This document shows, one piece after another, positions 1 through 9,603 of a stretch of DNA of 52,808 bases. The position numbers and the translations under genes are program-made. This stretch comes from Balneolaceae bacterium. GTDB taxonomy: Bacteria > Bacteroidota > Rhodothermia > Balneolales > Balneolaceae. Location of the stretch: positions 1 to 52,808 of the forward strand of contig PWLN01000458.1 of the NCBI GenBank assembly GCA_003559375.1, given 5' to 3'. Each line of letters opens with the position of its first letter. Positions within the stretch are counted from its first letter, which is position 1. Under the pieces are notes generated by a model, which did no database searches, was not told the origin of the DNA, and worked only from the letters and a program-made list of their open reading frames with translations.

Positions 1-30
1 TGAACTGATGTCAACCATTGAAATAGGAAA

Positions 31-507
31 TTACGGTGATCTGACCGGTGCCGTTACGCTGATTTCACCTGCATTTGCAAATGTAAGGTTTACAATAACT
101 TCATCACCCTCCAAAAGAGCGTTTTTCAATTGCATCAGCATAATATGAAGGCCACCTGGTTCCATGCTGGTTATACCCCTGCCAGGGAAATATGGCTCTT
201 CTGCCTCACGCATTCCCATCATCCCATCCCCCCGGTCGAATGTCTCATGAAGTTCTGTTAACCCGGCTATGGGTGATGAGAGGGCAATGAGTGTATCGGT
301 TTCCGCAGATCCATTCAGCACATTCAAATAAACAGCAGTTACGCCATTTTCCCGTCCCGGCCTCGCCCATGCTCCTTCAACGGCAATGCCATCGTCAGGC
401 AAAACATACTCGGCAGTCCGAGTCTGATTTTGTTCACTGTTACATGATATTACAGACAAAAATGCGATTAGAAGAAAAGATGGGATGTAGAGGTGAAATA
501 AGTTCAT
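31..507 (-). CDS. PCu(A)C-type periplasmic copper chaperone lipoprotein
   Basis: 158-residue exported protein of the PCu(A)C (DUF461) copper chaperone family. In this family the protein carries Cu(I) in the periplasm and helps load the copper centres of cytochrome oxidase, often together with Sco. The N-terminus is a lipoprotein signal with lipobox VISC (Cys22). The His/Met copper ligands of the family are visible: His87, the Met-rich GMMGM at 95-99, Met115, and His121 with Met123 in the GGLHIM motif. The start ATG overlaps the stop of the upstream sco gene by 4 bp (ATGA), so the two are translationally coupled. A possible next start (ATG at 18-16, minus strand) lies at the window edge and cannot be judged. 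Family assignment is firm; the target oxidase is inferred. Confidence 0.9.
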   Translation of the reverse strand: MNLFHLYIPSFLLIAFLSVISCNSEQNQTRTAEYVLPDDGIAVEGAWARPGRENGVTAVYLNVLNGSAETDTLIALSSPIAGLTELHETFDRGDGMMGMREAEEPYFPGRGITSMEPGGLHIMLMQLKNALLEGDEVIVNLTFANAGEISVTAPVRSP

Positions 508-1088
508 AATTTTTCAAGATCTTCAATGATAATGTGAACCGGTGTCATGCTGCCGCCATAATCAAAAATCAAACGGGATCTTTGATCAATAAGCAGGATT
601 TTATCAGAGTGATTAATAAAATACATTCGGTCTCCGCTTTCAAGCTCACGTGAGTACGATTCCTGAGTACGAACACTCACTCTCTGCATAAATTCGTCTA
701 TAGTTTCCGGATCGGCCGTTAAAAACTGAAAAGGTGGCTTATCCATATCAAAAGCCCTGGCATAGGTTTTTAATACTTCCGGAGTATCCCTTTCCGGATC
801 GAAAGTCACCAATGCAAATTGAGTATCACCCGGATTGGACATTTCTTCATAAACTTTTCCAACGTTAGCAGTAATAAATGAACAGATGTCGGGGCAATGA
901 GTATATATAAATCCCATTATGAGCGGTGCTCCCTGAAAATCGTCCGGGAAAATGACTGTTTCACCATTTTGATTAATAAGCTCAAACGACACATCCGAAT
1001 AATCATCAAGTGCGGGTTTATCGCAAGAGATAATTAAAAGAGATAAAATAATTGCAGAAAAAATGATTTGTTTGAATTTTAAATACAA
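504..1088 (-). CDS. SCO1/SenC family copper metallochaperone lipoprotein
   Basis: 194-residue thioredoxin-fold protein of the SCO1/SenC/PrrC family, which delivers copper to the CuA site of cytochrome oxidase and reduces its cysteines. The copper-binding CPDIC motif is at Cys65/Cys69 and the conserved distal His is His160 (INHSDK). The lipoprotein signal ends in lipobox IISC (Cys22). The start appears to be TTG at 1088: no ATG lies between it and residue 58, and this start is needed for a complete signal peptide. It forms an operon with the overlapping PCu(A)C gene. It is a distant paralogue of the Sco protein at 29155-29769, which sits in the ba3 oxidase cluster, so this copy probably serves a different oxidase. 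Confidence 0.9.
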   Translation of the reverse strand: MYLKFKQIIFSAIILSLLIISCDKPALDDYSDVSFELINQNGETVIFPDDFQGAPLIMGFIYTHCPDICSFITANVGKVYEEMSNPGDTQFALVTFDPERDTPEVLKTYARAFDMDKPPFQFLTADPETIDEFMQRVSVRTQESYSRELESGDRMYFINHSDKILLIDQRSRLIFDYGGSMTPVHIIIEDLEKL

Positions 1089-1560
1089 AACTTCGATAAA
1101 TCTATTTGTGGGGTTTTAACACGAATCTATTGTCATCATAAAGGTTAGTATCTAACGACTATGTTCAGCAATATTTGTTCATAAATTTGATTTTCATATA
1201 GCAGTTTTGTCATCAAAACCGCATAATTAATCAATAGAATGCTAAACGAATTTTATGAAGACTCTATGAAAGTCAGAATAACGGAAACTGCTAAAACTTA
1301 ATTTCCAATCATAATGCAAAAAATATTAAAAACAGTTAAAAACAGATAATAATATCGGAAAATATTGGTTTATTTTACTTCGGTTCACCAGCCATGCCAT
1401 TCAAACAATCGAAAATAATACTATAGTAAGGTTAGACGATGTAAATTAAACTATTCTGATGAGAAAGAAGTTATTTATCGTTGAAGTTTACTTAAAAATA
1501 TCTGAATAACAGTTTAATTTTTTTCTGAAGATCTGCTACTCAATTTTTAAATTTTACATT
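1089..1560. other. Divergent intergenic region, no gene seen
   Basis: This 472-bp AT-rich spacer separates the minus-strand sco gene from the plus-strand tamA-like gene and should hold both promoters. No convincing promoter consensus or RNA gene was found. A weak hairpin (GCAGTTTTG / CAAAACCGC, one mismatch, TCAT loop) lies at 1201-1222. It has no T-tract and does not look like a terminator. Confidence 0.5.
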
Positions 1561-3501
1561 GTGAGCATTTTGGTATCAACCTGTTGTCGTAATATTGTCT
1601 CCAGGATCTTCTGCCTGTTATTTTTCATTTTTATTGTATCAGGTATATATTGTGATATATCTGCGCAGCAGGCAGATAGGGAAGATTTGGTTTGGAGGGT
1701 TACCTTTGAAGGTAATGAGGAGTACAGAGATATGATATTGAGGCAAATTGTTGCCACTACCAAGCCACGGTTTTTTCGGAAATTTTTTGGAAGAACAAGT
1801 GAATTTGTACTGAACGAAACAGAGATCCGCAGGGATGTAGTACGGATTCAACGCTTCTATGAGAGACGTGGATTTCACAATGTGAGTGTGCGGCATGAAA
1901 TCAGTGAATTGAGAATGCCATGGAGGAAAGAGGTAACTTTCCATATCAGGGAGAATAATCCGATACGAATTGTATCAAGTGAAATCGTATTTGATGCTCC
2001 AGAACAAACAATTGCTGAAATTCGTGAAGAAAGGGATTTCATCCGTGCTGCAGAAAGACACGAATACAGGGAAGGTAGGCGTTACGAGCTCATCAGGATT
2101 CCTGATGTTGAAGGGCGATTTCGGCAGGTTATGGAAAATCTTGGTTATGCATGGCCGGAAATTGAAATCAACGCGGAGGTAGATTCGGTTGCAAATACCG
2201 CTGACATACAGATATTGATCCGGCCAAACACAAAAACATTTTTTTCTGAATTTATCATTGAGGGTGATTTATCTGTTCCAGACAGGGTTTTAACACGCCA
2301 TACGGATATCAATATTGGTGATGTATATAGCCGCAGACAAATGCAGACGTCACAAAGAGCCATTTTTAACCATCATTTATTCCGTTTTGCAACAATCACC
2401 TTGCCTGAACAGGAACAAGATTCTACCCTCACAGCATTGATCAGGGTACGTGAATACCCAAAAAGAACTATTCAGGCTTCAATCGGAGTTGGACGTGAGG
2501 AAATAGTGCGCGGTCAGCTTGCATGGCAACACCGGAATATTAGCGGTACCGGTCACCGCTATGGCGCAGGTTTGAGGGCATCATTTATTGAACAACATGT
2601 GAGTACAGATTATCTGATTCCCTATGTTTTCAATTCCAGGAGTATCAGTGTAACCTCACTATACGGTATGCACAAACTTGATCCTGCATTTGAATTATTA
2701 CAAGTAGGTTTAAACAGCAGCCTCATCTACAGAATAGAGCGCAATAAAACGGCTACCCTGTCCTATCAATATTCATTCAACGAAGAAATAAGCAGAACAC
2801 AGGATGCAAGGCTTCCGCGATTTTTTCGGAATTATAATGTTTCTTCTTTAACCCTCTCAGGCTACTATAGCCAGGGGTTTTCGCGTGAACCCAGTGGATG
2901 GGTTATCCAGCCATCGGTCGAATTTTCCGGAACCTTTAAAGAGTCGGATTTCAGGTTTCAAAAAGTAAACCTTGATGTTCGCAGGTTTACACTTTTGTCT
3001 AATACCACAACCCTCGCAAAAAGAGTAAATAGCGGCATCATCTTTTATAATGAGAAAGAGAATCTGCCTGGCAATATCCTTTTTTACACGGGGGGTACGA
3101 ATTCGGTTCGAGGCTGGTACAGGTCGAGATTGGGGCCGAGTGTTCCTGTTTTTGATGGAGCCGGGAATTTTGCGAGGTATGTGCCAACCGGAGGCCGTGC
3201 CGCAATGAACTTCAATGTAGAATTGAGACAGAGTTTTGGGAATGTAATTCCCAACTTTGGATTGGCTGCATTTTTAGACGGGGGACAGGTTTGGCAAAAC
3301 ATTAGATCTCTGGACGAACGTCCTGTTCAGTTTGGCGCCGGAGGAGGTATTCGATATCAGTCACCCATTGGCCCGGTTCGGGTGGATTTCGCATATAAAC
3401 TCAACCCAACAGATGAGGATCTGAATATTTTTGATGGCGTTGATTATGGGTCGCGTTGGAGCAGAGTTGGTATTCACTTCAGTATTGGCCAGGCATTCTA
3501 A
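1561..3501 (+). CDS. Omp85-family outer membrane assembly factor (TamA-like)
   Basis: 646-residue outer membrane protein of the Omp85/BamA superfamily. After an export signal (hydrophobic segment about residues 16-32) come POTRA-like repeats over roughly residues 40-300, then a 16-strand-type surface-antigen barrel to the C-terminus. The diagnostic loop-6 motif VRGWY is at 516-520 and the chain ends in an aromatic (GQAF). A GTG start at 1561 gives the complete signal peptide. The gene overlaps the downstream tamB-like gene by one base (TAATG), which strongly suggests the TamA-TamB pair that inserts outer membrane proteins and moves phospholipid across the periplasm. It could also be called BamA-like, but the neighbour and small POTRA region favour TamA. 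Confidence 0.88.
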   Translation: MSILVSTCCRNIVSRIFCLLFFIFIVSGIYCDISAQQADREDLVWRVTFEGNEEYRDMILRQIVATTKPRFFRKFFGRTSEFVLNETEIRRDVVRIQRFYERRGFHNVSVRHEISELRMPWRKEVTFHIRENNPIRIVSSEIVFDAPEQTIAEIREERDFIRAAERHEYREGRRYELIRIPDVEGRFRQVMENLGYAWPEIEINAEVDSVANTADIQILIRPNTKTFFSEFIIEGDLSVPDRVLTRHTDINIGDVYSRRQMQTSQRAIFNHHLFRFATITLPEQEQDSTLTALIRVREYPKRTIQASIGVGREEIVRGQLAWQHRNISGTGHRYGAGLRASFIEQHVSTDYLIPYVFNSRSISVTSLYGMHKLDPAFELLQVGLNSSLIYRIERNKTATLSYQYSFNEEISRTQDARLPRFFRNYNVSSLTLSGYYSQGFSREPSGWVIQPSVEFSGTFKESDFRFQKVNLDVRRFTLLSNTTTLAKRVNSGIIFYNEKENLPGNILFYTGGTNSVRGWYRSRLGPSVPVFDGAGNFARYVPTGGRAAMNFNVELRQSFGNVIPNFGLAAFLDGGQVWQNIRSLDERPVQFGAGGGIRYQSPIGPVRVDFAYKLNPTDEDLNIFDGVDYGSRWSRVGIHFSIGQAF

Positions 3502-6500
3502 TGAAAAATAGATCAAAAAGAAAATTTTGGGTAATATCGGCAGCGCTACTGCTGTTTTTTATCATCCTGATAGCAGGTGGCAGAGTTGCATTGAAAAGCA
3601 ATTGGCTGTTTGATATTGTACGTGATATCGCTGTAAATCAGGCTAATCAACAGCTAAACGGAACAGTATTCATTGAAAGCATCAGGGGGGATCTGCTTAA
3701 TGGTTTCGTTGTGCATAATATTGAAATTACAGGAGATGATGAATCACAGATCGCTGAAATTGATTCGATTGCAATAAATTATACATTGTCTTCATTGATT
3801 CGCCCACCGTATACAGTCGACACAATAAATCTATACGGTACAACCATATGGGCTACACAATATGAAGATTCTTCATGGAATCTGCAGAATCTGATTGGTG
3901 AATTTGATGAGCCTGAAGAAGAGCCAGAACCTATTTTTTGGGCTGTAAATCAAATCGATATTCAGGATATGAATGTCAGGGTTCGATCCGATTTTCTTCT
4001 GCCTGATGGTTTTATGAATGTAAATAATCTGAATGCATCTGTATCCGGAGGAATCCTTGAGGATGGTTATTTTGCAAATCTCGAATCACTTGAACTTCAA
4101 CTCGAAGAAGGACGGCTGCCTGAAAAAGTTGAATTTTATTTGTCAGCAGGAGGTAACGAAGAAAAATTTACACTTGAATCTCTTGTAGTGCAGACTGGAA
4201 GAACCATACTGAGTGCATCAGCGAGCTATGAACAGCCCGGAAAGTTCAATCAATCACTGGAATTGTTTCCTCTTTCCTGGCGGGATCTGATTTTATATGC
4301 AGATGATTTACCTCTCCGACAGGATCTGTCGATACAATTAGGTATTGAAGGAACATTGGATGCCTTTGAATTACGATTCAATGCATCAGCCACGGGCATG
4401 GATAAAACGGAACTGAAAGCAGGTTTTCAAATCCTTGACGAACCGGCACTTAAAAAGCTCGATCTTCAGATGAACAATCTGAATCTCCCCCTTTTAACTG
4501 GTTTGGACAACCTTCCTCATTTCAAACTTATATCATTCGCGGGAAAGGGCGATATTAAATTTGAAAATCTTGAAAATGCTTTATTTCACGGAAAGCTTAC
4601 GGTTGAGCAGACAAATTTTGAGCCATACAAGCTGGACCGGCTAACATCTGATCTCACTTTAGAGAACGGAGAGTTGGAATTGAATACTGTTTTAGTTCAT
4701 CACGGAGAGTCAATAAACCTGAATTTGACAGCAAGCCGGTTTTTGGAAGAAGTACCTGAATGGCAGGCTTCACTCAATGCAGGAAATGTGAACCTTGCCA
4801 ATTGGGCAGCTGATGAAGACTTAGACAGCGAATTAAATTTGAACCTTCAAATCAATGGTTCAGGATTGGACCCTGAACAATTTCAGGCAAGTATAACAGC
4901 CATAATTGAGGGAAACCGGTTTGGCAGCCAGAAATTTTCGCGATTCAGTTTTGATGCATTAGTGGATCCGCAGAATCTATCAGGAGATCTCGCTTTTCAG
5001 CTACATCGTGGATTAATAGAGATAAAATTCAGTGCAGTAAACTGGCAGGATATACCCGGGTATCTCTTTGAACTTCAAATCACAGAATTTGATTTGGCTG
5101 AGATTGAAGGACTCGATGTTTTCCAGACACGCCTCAATGGAAGTCTGCGTGGAGAAGGGCGTTCATTTGATACTGAAACACTCTATCTGGCTGCAGAAAT
5201 GGCCTTTGATTCCAGCATTGTGAATAATGAAATCATAGATGTTTTCAGGGCCAATTTAAAAATTGAGGATGAATTTATTTTTGTAGACAATGGCATGCTT
5301 CGAAGCCCCATAGCAGACGCTGAACTGAGTATCCGTCAGCATATATCAGATTTTCTGAATCTTGATAACCGATTGCAGTTTGATGCGAGAATCAAAGATC
5401 TCTATCCGATAAAACCACTAATTGGTGTGGATGAACTCAATGCAACAGGTGTAATAAGAGGTAACATTGCCCGGAATAATAACGGTATCCTCAAATTTGA
5501 TGGCTACGCAGATTTTGACGACATCATGGTTGATACACTCTTCAGCAGTACAAAAGCAATTGGTTCAGCACAGTTATTGTTACAGGAAATTCCCGAATTA
5601 TCTTTAGATCTTTCTTTCAGTGAACCATCAGTACTAAATGTCGGGGTTCAGGATGTGAAAATACACACCACCGCTAAACTGGAAGACAACCAAACAACCG
5701 GTTTACTGAATTTTCAGGTATTGAATGGTAATTTGAGCTCAATTATCCATGAAGGAGAGTTTTTCGTTGATTCAACTCAATCCATTTTGAATACAACCGG
5801 TTTAACTCTTTCTGCCAGGCAAAAAACCCTTTCATTAATTCAGCCATTTGAATTATCGTACAAGGATAATATAATGCGAATGGATACACTTGTGGTAACT
5901 TCCGGTAATGAAGATGCGTATCTCAGGCTTTGGATACCACATTTAGACAGTACTTACCAGAAAATCGGAGTGGCAACTAAAAACCTCAATTTAGGTGAAT
6001 TGCAGGAAGTAATATTGGAAGAGAGTTTACTTGAAGGGTTAATGTCGGGGTATCTTGAAGTAACAAATTCATCAGATAATCTGAAGCTGAGTTCTTCCAT
6101 TCAATTTTTTGAAATAGGATATGAAGGAACCAGGCTGGATTCACTTCAACTCAATGCCTTTATTGCAGATGAATGGCTTGATCTGGACCTGAACGGATGG
6201 AATGAAGATAATAAACTGATAGAAGGGCATCTAAGAGTACCCTTTATTGCAGGTGACCCGGCAACGTTTGATGATCGATTTTTTGAGCGTGAAATCAGTG
6301 GCAAGTTTCAGTTGTATCAATCATCACTGGAATATTGGCTCGGGTTTATCCCTGGGAACGCAGCTCAACAGACTGCTGGAAACATAACCATAGATGCTGA
6401 ATTGAACGGGGTTGCAGGCAGTCCGGAACTGACAGGCACCCTGGAAGTTGAACAGGGTTTGTTTTCCGGAATCAGAGTAGAAAAGGTGGGTATTGACCTT

Positions 6501-7952
6501 AACTATCTTCATGATGAAGGAAATATCGATTTATCAGGTAGTGTGACAAAAGACCAAAGGCACATACTTTCATTTCAGGCGGTATTGCCATTTCTTGTTG
6601 ATCTGAGACAAACCAAGATCAATGTACCCTCAGATGAAGATGACCTGTTTATGAGTATCAAAACAAATGATTTTGATATTGCTCTCTTTAAGAGTTATGT
6701 AGATCAGGAGTTGTTAAGAAGTATCGCCGGGAGGCTTGACGGAGATGTTACCATTACCGGTAATATGGCAAACCCTGTAATGAACGGAGAAATGAGGCTA
6801 AATCGGGGTAACATCCGGGTGGTTCCAGCGGGTATTACTCTCAGTGAGATGGCAGCGAGTATTCTTTTTGAGCCGGATAGAGTGGTACTCAGCCAGTTTA
6901 CCACACGAAGCGGTCCAGGCAGATTAAGGGCAGTTGGATCAGTAGAACTGGATGCGTTACAGCCGGGAAAAATTGATATTGAATTGACAGCCAACCAGTT
7001 TCGGGCAATAAACACACCTGAGTATAATTTTTTGATCAATCTTAACACAAAAATGGATGGCACCTTTACAGAACCGAGGCTAAGGGGAGAACTGAGATTT
7101 TTAGCCGGCCAGGTTAATCTACAGAATTTTGGTGACCGTGCTGTTGAAGTTGTGGTACTTGAAGAGGAAGAGGAGACTGAGCCCTTCGATTTTTTCAACG
7201 CACTAACCATGGAGCTGAATGTAGATTTTGGCAGGCAATTTTTTGTTCGAAGCCGGCAATATCTTGATCTGGAATTTTTCCTGAGTGGAAATCTGGATTT
7301 GCTCAAACAAAAAGATGAAGAACTTCAAATGTTTGGAACACTTGAAGGGTTGAGGGGATTTGCAAGGCCGCTTGGCAGAAATTTTGAAATGGACGAGGTA
7401 ACAGTCGCTTTTTTTGGCCCCGTAGATGATCCCCAGTTGAATGTACGTACACGTTATGAACCTCCACAGGCGCCCGGAGTCCATATATTTTATGTGATAG
7501 ATGGAACACTGCAGGATCCGGAATTCCGCTTTGAAAGTGAACCCGAACTGGAGCTGAAGGATATTCTAAGCTATACGTTGTTCGGAAAACCTTTTTATGA
7601 ACTCGACTCATGGGAGCAGGTTGTAGCAGGAAGCGGAGCCAGCCCATCAGTTGCAGATCTTGCTCTTGATGTATTGCTGGACCGGGTTGAAATGCTGGCG
7701 TCACAACGGCTTGGAATTGATGTGGTTCAAATTGACAATACCCGATCCGGTTCAAGAAATACAACATCGATAAAAACCGGATGGTATCTCAATCAACGTA
7801 CGTTTTTTGCTATATTAAATGAAGTAGGCGGGGCAAGGCCCAGAACCTTGTTTATGCTCGAATATTTGCTGATGGATAACCTGGAATTAATTATCACTCA
7901 GGGTGATGATTCACGTGAAGGGATTGACCTGAGATGGAAGCTTGATTATTAA
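3501..7952 (+). CDS. TamB-like translocation/assembly module protein (DUF490)
   Basis: About 1483 residues with one N-terminal membrane anchor (about residues 8-28), then a very long beta-rich region of repeated short strands typical of AsmA/TamB proteins, and a C-terminal TamB (DUF490) domain over roughly the last 350 residues. In this family the beta-taco groove spans the periplasm and works with TamA. The start is set at the ATG at 3501, which overlaps the tamA-like stop (TAATG) and begins MKNRSKRKFW just before the anchor. An upstream in-frame start at 3456 would lie inside tamA and add a non-signal-like extension. No terminator is evident after the stop. Confidence 0.9.
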   Translation: MKNRSKRKFWVISAALLLFFIILIAGGRVALKSNWLFDIVRDIAVNQANQQLNGTVFIESIRGDLLNGFVVHNIEITGDDESQIAEIDSIAINYTLSSLIRPPYTVDTINLYGTTIWATQYEDSSWNLQNLIGEFDEPEEEPEPIFWAVNQIDIQDMNVRVRSDFLLPDGFMNVNNLNASVSGGILEDGYFANLESLELQLEEGRLPEKVEFYLSAGGNEEKFTLESLVVQTGRTILSASASYEQPGKFNQSLELFPLSWRDLILYADDLPLRQDLSIQLGIEGTLDAFELRFNASATGMDKTELKAGFQILDEPALKKLDLQMNNLNLPLLTGLDNLPHFKLISFAGKGDIKFENLENALFHGKLTVEQTNFEPYKLDRLTSDLTLENGELELNTVLVHHGESINLNLTASRFLEEVPEWQASLNAGNVNLANWAADEDLDSELNLNLQINGSGLDPEQFQASITAIIEGNRFGSQKFSRFSFDALVDPQNLSGDLAFQLHRGLIEIKFSAVNWQDIPGYLFELQITEFDLAEIEGLDVFQTRLNGSLRGEGRSFDTETLYLAAEMAFDSSIVNNEIIDVFRANLKIEDEFIFVDNGMLRSPIADAELSIRQHISDFLNLDNRLQFDARIKDLYPIKPLIGVDELNATGVIRGNIARNNNGILKFDGYADFDDIMVDTLFSSTKAIGSAQLLLQEIPELSLDLSFSEPSVLNVGVQDVKIHTTAKLEDNQTTGLLNFQVLNGNLSSIIHEGEFFVDSTQSILNTTGLTLSARQKTLSLIQPFELSYKDNIMRMDTLVVTSGNEDAYLRLWIPHLDSTYQKIGVATKNLNLGELQEVILEESLLEGLMSGYLEVTNSSDNLKLSSSIQFFEIGYEGTRLDSLQLNAFIADEWLDLDLNGWNEDNKLIEGHLRVPFIAGDPATFDDRFFEREISGKFQLYQSSLEYWLGFIPGNAAQQTAGNITIDAELNGVAGSPELTGTLEVEQGLFSGIRVEKVGIDLNYLHDEGNIDLSGSVTKDQRHILSFQAVLPFLVDLRQTKINVPSDEDDLFMSIKTNDFDIALFKSYVDQELLRSIAGRLDGDVTITGNMANPVMNGEMRLNRGNIRVVPAGITLSEMAASILFEPDRVVLSQFTTRSGPGRLRAVGSVELDALQPGKIDIELTANQFRAINTPEYNFLINLNTKMDGTFTEPRLRGELRFLAGQVNLQNFGDRAVEVVVLEEEEETEPFDFFNALTMELNVDFGRQFFVRSRQYLDLEFFLSGNLDLLKQKDEELQMFGTLEGLRGFARPLGRNFEMDEVTVAFFGPVDDPQLNVRTRYEPPQAPGVHIFYVIDGTLQDPEFRFESEPELELKDILSYTLFGKPFYELDSWEQVVAGSGASPSVADLALDVLLDRVEMLASQRLGIDVVQIDNTRSGSRNTTSIKTGWYLNQRTFFAILNEVGGARPRTLFMLEYLLMDNLELIITQGDDSREGIDLRWKLDY

Positions 7953-8026
7953 TTTGGGATTACTTGAATGTTATAAAGACTAATGAAGGGTGCCACTATT
8001 GGGGATAAATTTGTAAGATACGCACA

Positions 8027-8044
8027 GCGCTAAGCGCTTAGCGC
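8027..8044. promoter_or_regulatory. 18-bp perfect palindrome, candidate operator
   Basis: GCGCTAAGCGCTTAGCGC is a perfect palindrome with a central CG. Four more bases pair outside it (CGCA at 8021-8024 with TGCG at 8047-8050). It sits 85 bp upstream of the matrixin-like gene. The AAGCGCTT core fits the central-CG pattern of LacI/CcpA-family operators, but no such regulator is visible here. It could instead form an RNA hairpin at the end of the tam transcript, although no T-tract follows. Confidence 0.4.
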
Positions 8045-8128
8045 AATGCGAAATAATACAGAAACCGTATGTTATTGGGTATTTTGGTTAGTAACGTGCA
8101 ATGCTGAACAACTGCTAAAAAACATCAA

Positions 8129-9055
8129 ATGAAAAACGGATTTACTGGAGTCTTAATTACGACAGCTTTAATTCTGGGCGGAATTTTTTACCTGAATAAA
8201 CAGACAGAACTTTCAAGTGGAATACTTTCATCTTGCAGTGAACCTCTTACATACAGAATTGGTGAAATTGATGAAAGGTTTGGTGTCACAGAAAATGAAA
8301 TTAAATATCTGATGGAAGAAGTTTCAGAAATATGGTCGGAAGCAAAAGGCAGTAGTGTTATTGAATTCGACGAAAGCGGGGAAATTGTCCTGAACTTCAT
8401 TTATGCAGAACAGCAGCAACTAACCGACAGTGAACGTCAATTCAGAGATCGTCTGCGGTCAGAAGAACAATCCATATCTGTTGGGGAAAGGGAATTTAAA
8501 CAATTGAATGAGAGATTCAATGAAATGGAATCCCGGTATAAAGCAGATTCTAACCATTTACAGAGTGAAATTGAGGAGCTTAACAGCTGGGTGAACCGGA
8601 AAAATAACGAAGGTGGTTTTAATGAGCAGGAAATTGAAGTGTTTGAAACCAGGAAGCGGGAGATTGATCTTAAAGCTGCTGAGCTAAACAGGCGTGCTCT
8701 TCAGCTTCAGCAGGAAGCAGAACGGGTGAACAGAGAAATTGACCGGCTGAACCGCAGAATCGATGAAAAAAATATGTTGATTCTTGAGTATAACCAAACA
8801 TTTACAGGAACCAACAGATTTACTCAGGGTTCATATGAATATATTGGAAACCGGAAGCGTATCAATATTTATCAATTCAGCCACCGAGATGAATTACGAT
8901 TGGTTATGGCTCACGAGGTTGGGCATGCATTGGGAATTGGCCATGTTGAAAACCCCCAATCTGTAATGTACCATCTGATGGGTAATCAAAATCTCTCAGG
9001 CTTAAGCCTCTCAACTGAAGATACTGAAGCGCTACAAGCGGTTTGCAGTCAATAA
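8129..9055 (+). CDS. Matrixin-like zinc metalloprotease with coiled coil
   Basis: 308 residues. An N-terminal hydrophobic segment (about residues 4-23) exports or anchors the protein. Residues about 95-220 are rich in Glu, Gln, Arg and Leu and should form a long coiled coil. The C-terminus carries the metzincin zinc motif HEVGHALGIGH (His262, Glu263, His266, His272), followed by SVMY, the Met-turn expected of matrixins (peptidase family M10). The catalytic domain appears split, with its first part before and its active-site helix after the coiled coil, which is unusual. The substrate is unknown. A perfect palindrome lies 85 bp upstream. Confidence 0.85.
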   Translation: MKNGFTGVLITTALILGGIFYLNKQTELSSGILSSCSEPLTYRIGEIDERFGVTENEIKYLMEEVSEIWSEAKGSSVIEFDESGEIVLNFIYAEQQQLTDSERQFRDRLRSEEQSISVGEREFKQLNERFNEMESRYKADSNHLQSEIEELNSWVNRKNNEGGFNEQEIEVFETRKREIDLKAAELNRRALQLQQEAERVNREIDRLNRRIDEKNMLILEYNQTFTGTNRFTQGSYEYIGNRKRINIYQFSHRDELRLVMAHEVGHALGIGHVENPQSVMYHLMGNQNLSGLSLSTEDTEALQAVCSQ

Positions 9056-9085
9056 ATTTTTTTTAAAATTAAAATAATATAATAG

Positions 9086-9556
9086 ATGATTACTGAAAAT
9101 GATGTATTAATAGCCCAAAATAAGTGGGCAGAGGCACTTATAGAAATCGGAAAGCTCAAAGAAGACCGAAAAGAGTGTGAGAATCTCACAATAGAAAAGC
9201 TGGATGAGTTATATGCTTATGACCTTGGAACGGTACTGTTTAAGCCTACACGGGCTACTGAAAACCAGTTCAGAAACACAAAAGAAGGTGCATTAGCCTA
9301 TTTTATTGGTGGAAACAGCAAATTTTCGGAAGATACCGGATTTGCACTTCAGCCCTGGTCAGATGTCCGGTTTGAAAACTCCGGCATCATCCTATATCAA
9401 AACAGTGCTATTGCAATGGGTAATTACTTTTTTACTGAATCGGAAACCGGAGCTGTAAAGAAAGTGGAATATACATTCGGATATATTCAGGCACCGGATG
9501 GCAGCCTTAAAATCAACCTTCACCACTCTTCCGTACCGTTTACTCCATCGATGTAA
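9086..9556 (+). CDS. Small cytosolic protein, possibly NTF2-like/SnoaL fold
   Basis: 156-residue protein without a signal peptide or membrane segment. The N-terminal helix with ALIEIGK, the alternation of short strands in the second half, and the end KINLHHSSVPF resemble the NTF2-like group related to the CaMKII association domain. That group includes small bacterial proteins often given misleading enzyme names in databases. The fold call is tentative and no active site can be named. It follows the matrixin-like gene by 30 bp and may share its transcript, which would end at the terminator at 9577-9603. Confidence 0.7.
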   Translation: MITENDVLIAQNKWAEALIEIGKLKEDRKECENLTIEKLDELYAYDLGTVLFKPTRATENQFRNTKEGALAYFIGGNSKFSEDTGFALQPWSDVRFENSGIILYQNSAIAMGNYFFTESETGAVKKVEYTFGYIQAPDGSLKINLHHSSVPFTPSM

Positions 9557-9576
9557 ATAGAATTCACCTATGGGAA

Positions 9577-9603
9577 AAAGGAGAGTGTTTTTCACTCTCC
9601 TTT
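9577..9603. terminator. Bidirectional intrinsic terminator between convergent genes
   Basis: An 11-bp perfect stem, AAAGGAGAGTG with CACTCTCCTTT, has a TTTTT loop. On the plus strand it is followed by TATTT and on the minus strand by a T-rich run (CTTTTTCCC). It lies between the plus-strand 156-residue gene and the minus-strand carB, whose stop codon it overlaps (9602-9604), so it probably ends both transcripts. Confidence 0.85.

Noticed and set aside
1-30. Start of another minus-strand gene at the window edge (ATG at 18-16)
   Set aside because: Only about five codons fall inside the window, so nothing can be supported.
6704-7306. 200-residue minus-strand frame within the tamB-like gene
   Set aside because: Antisense of a long, compositionally regular gene; Ser-rich shadow without homology signs.
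8027-8044. Reading the palindrome as a tamB terminator
   Set aside because: No T-run follows on either strand and it is 75 bp after the stop; listed as an operator candidate instead.
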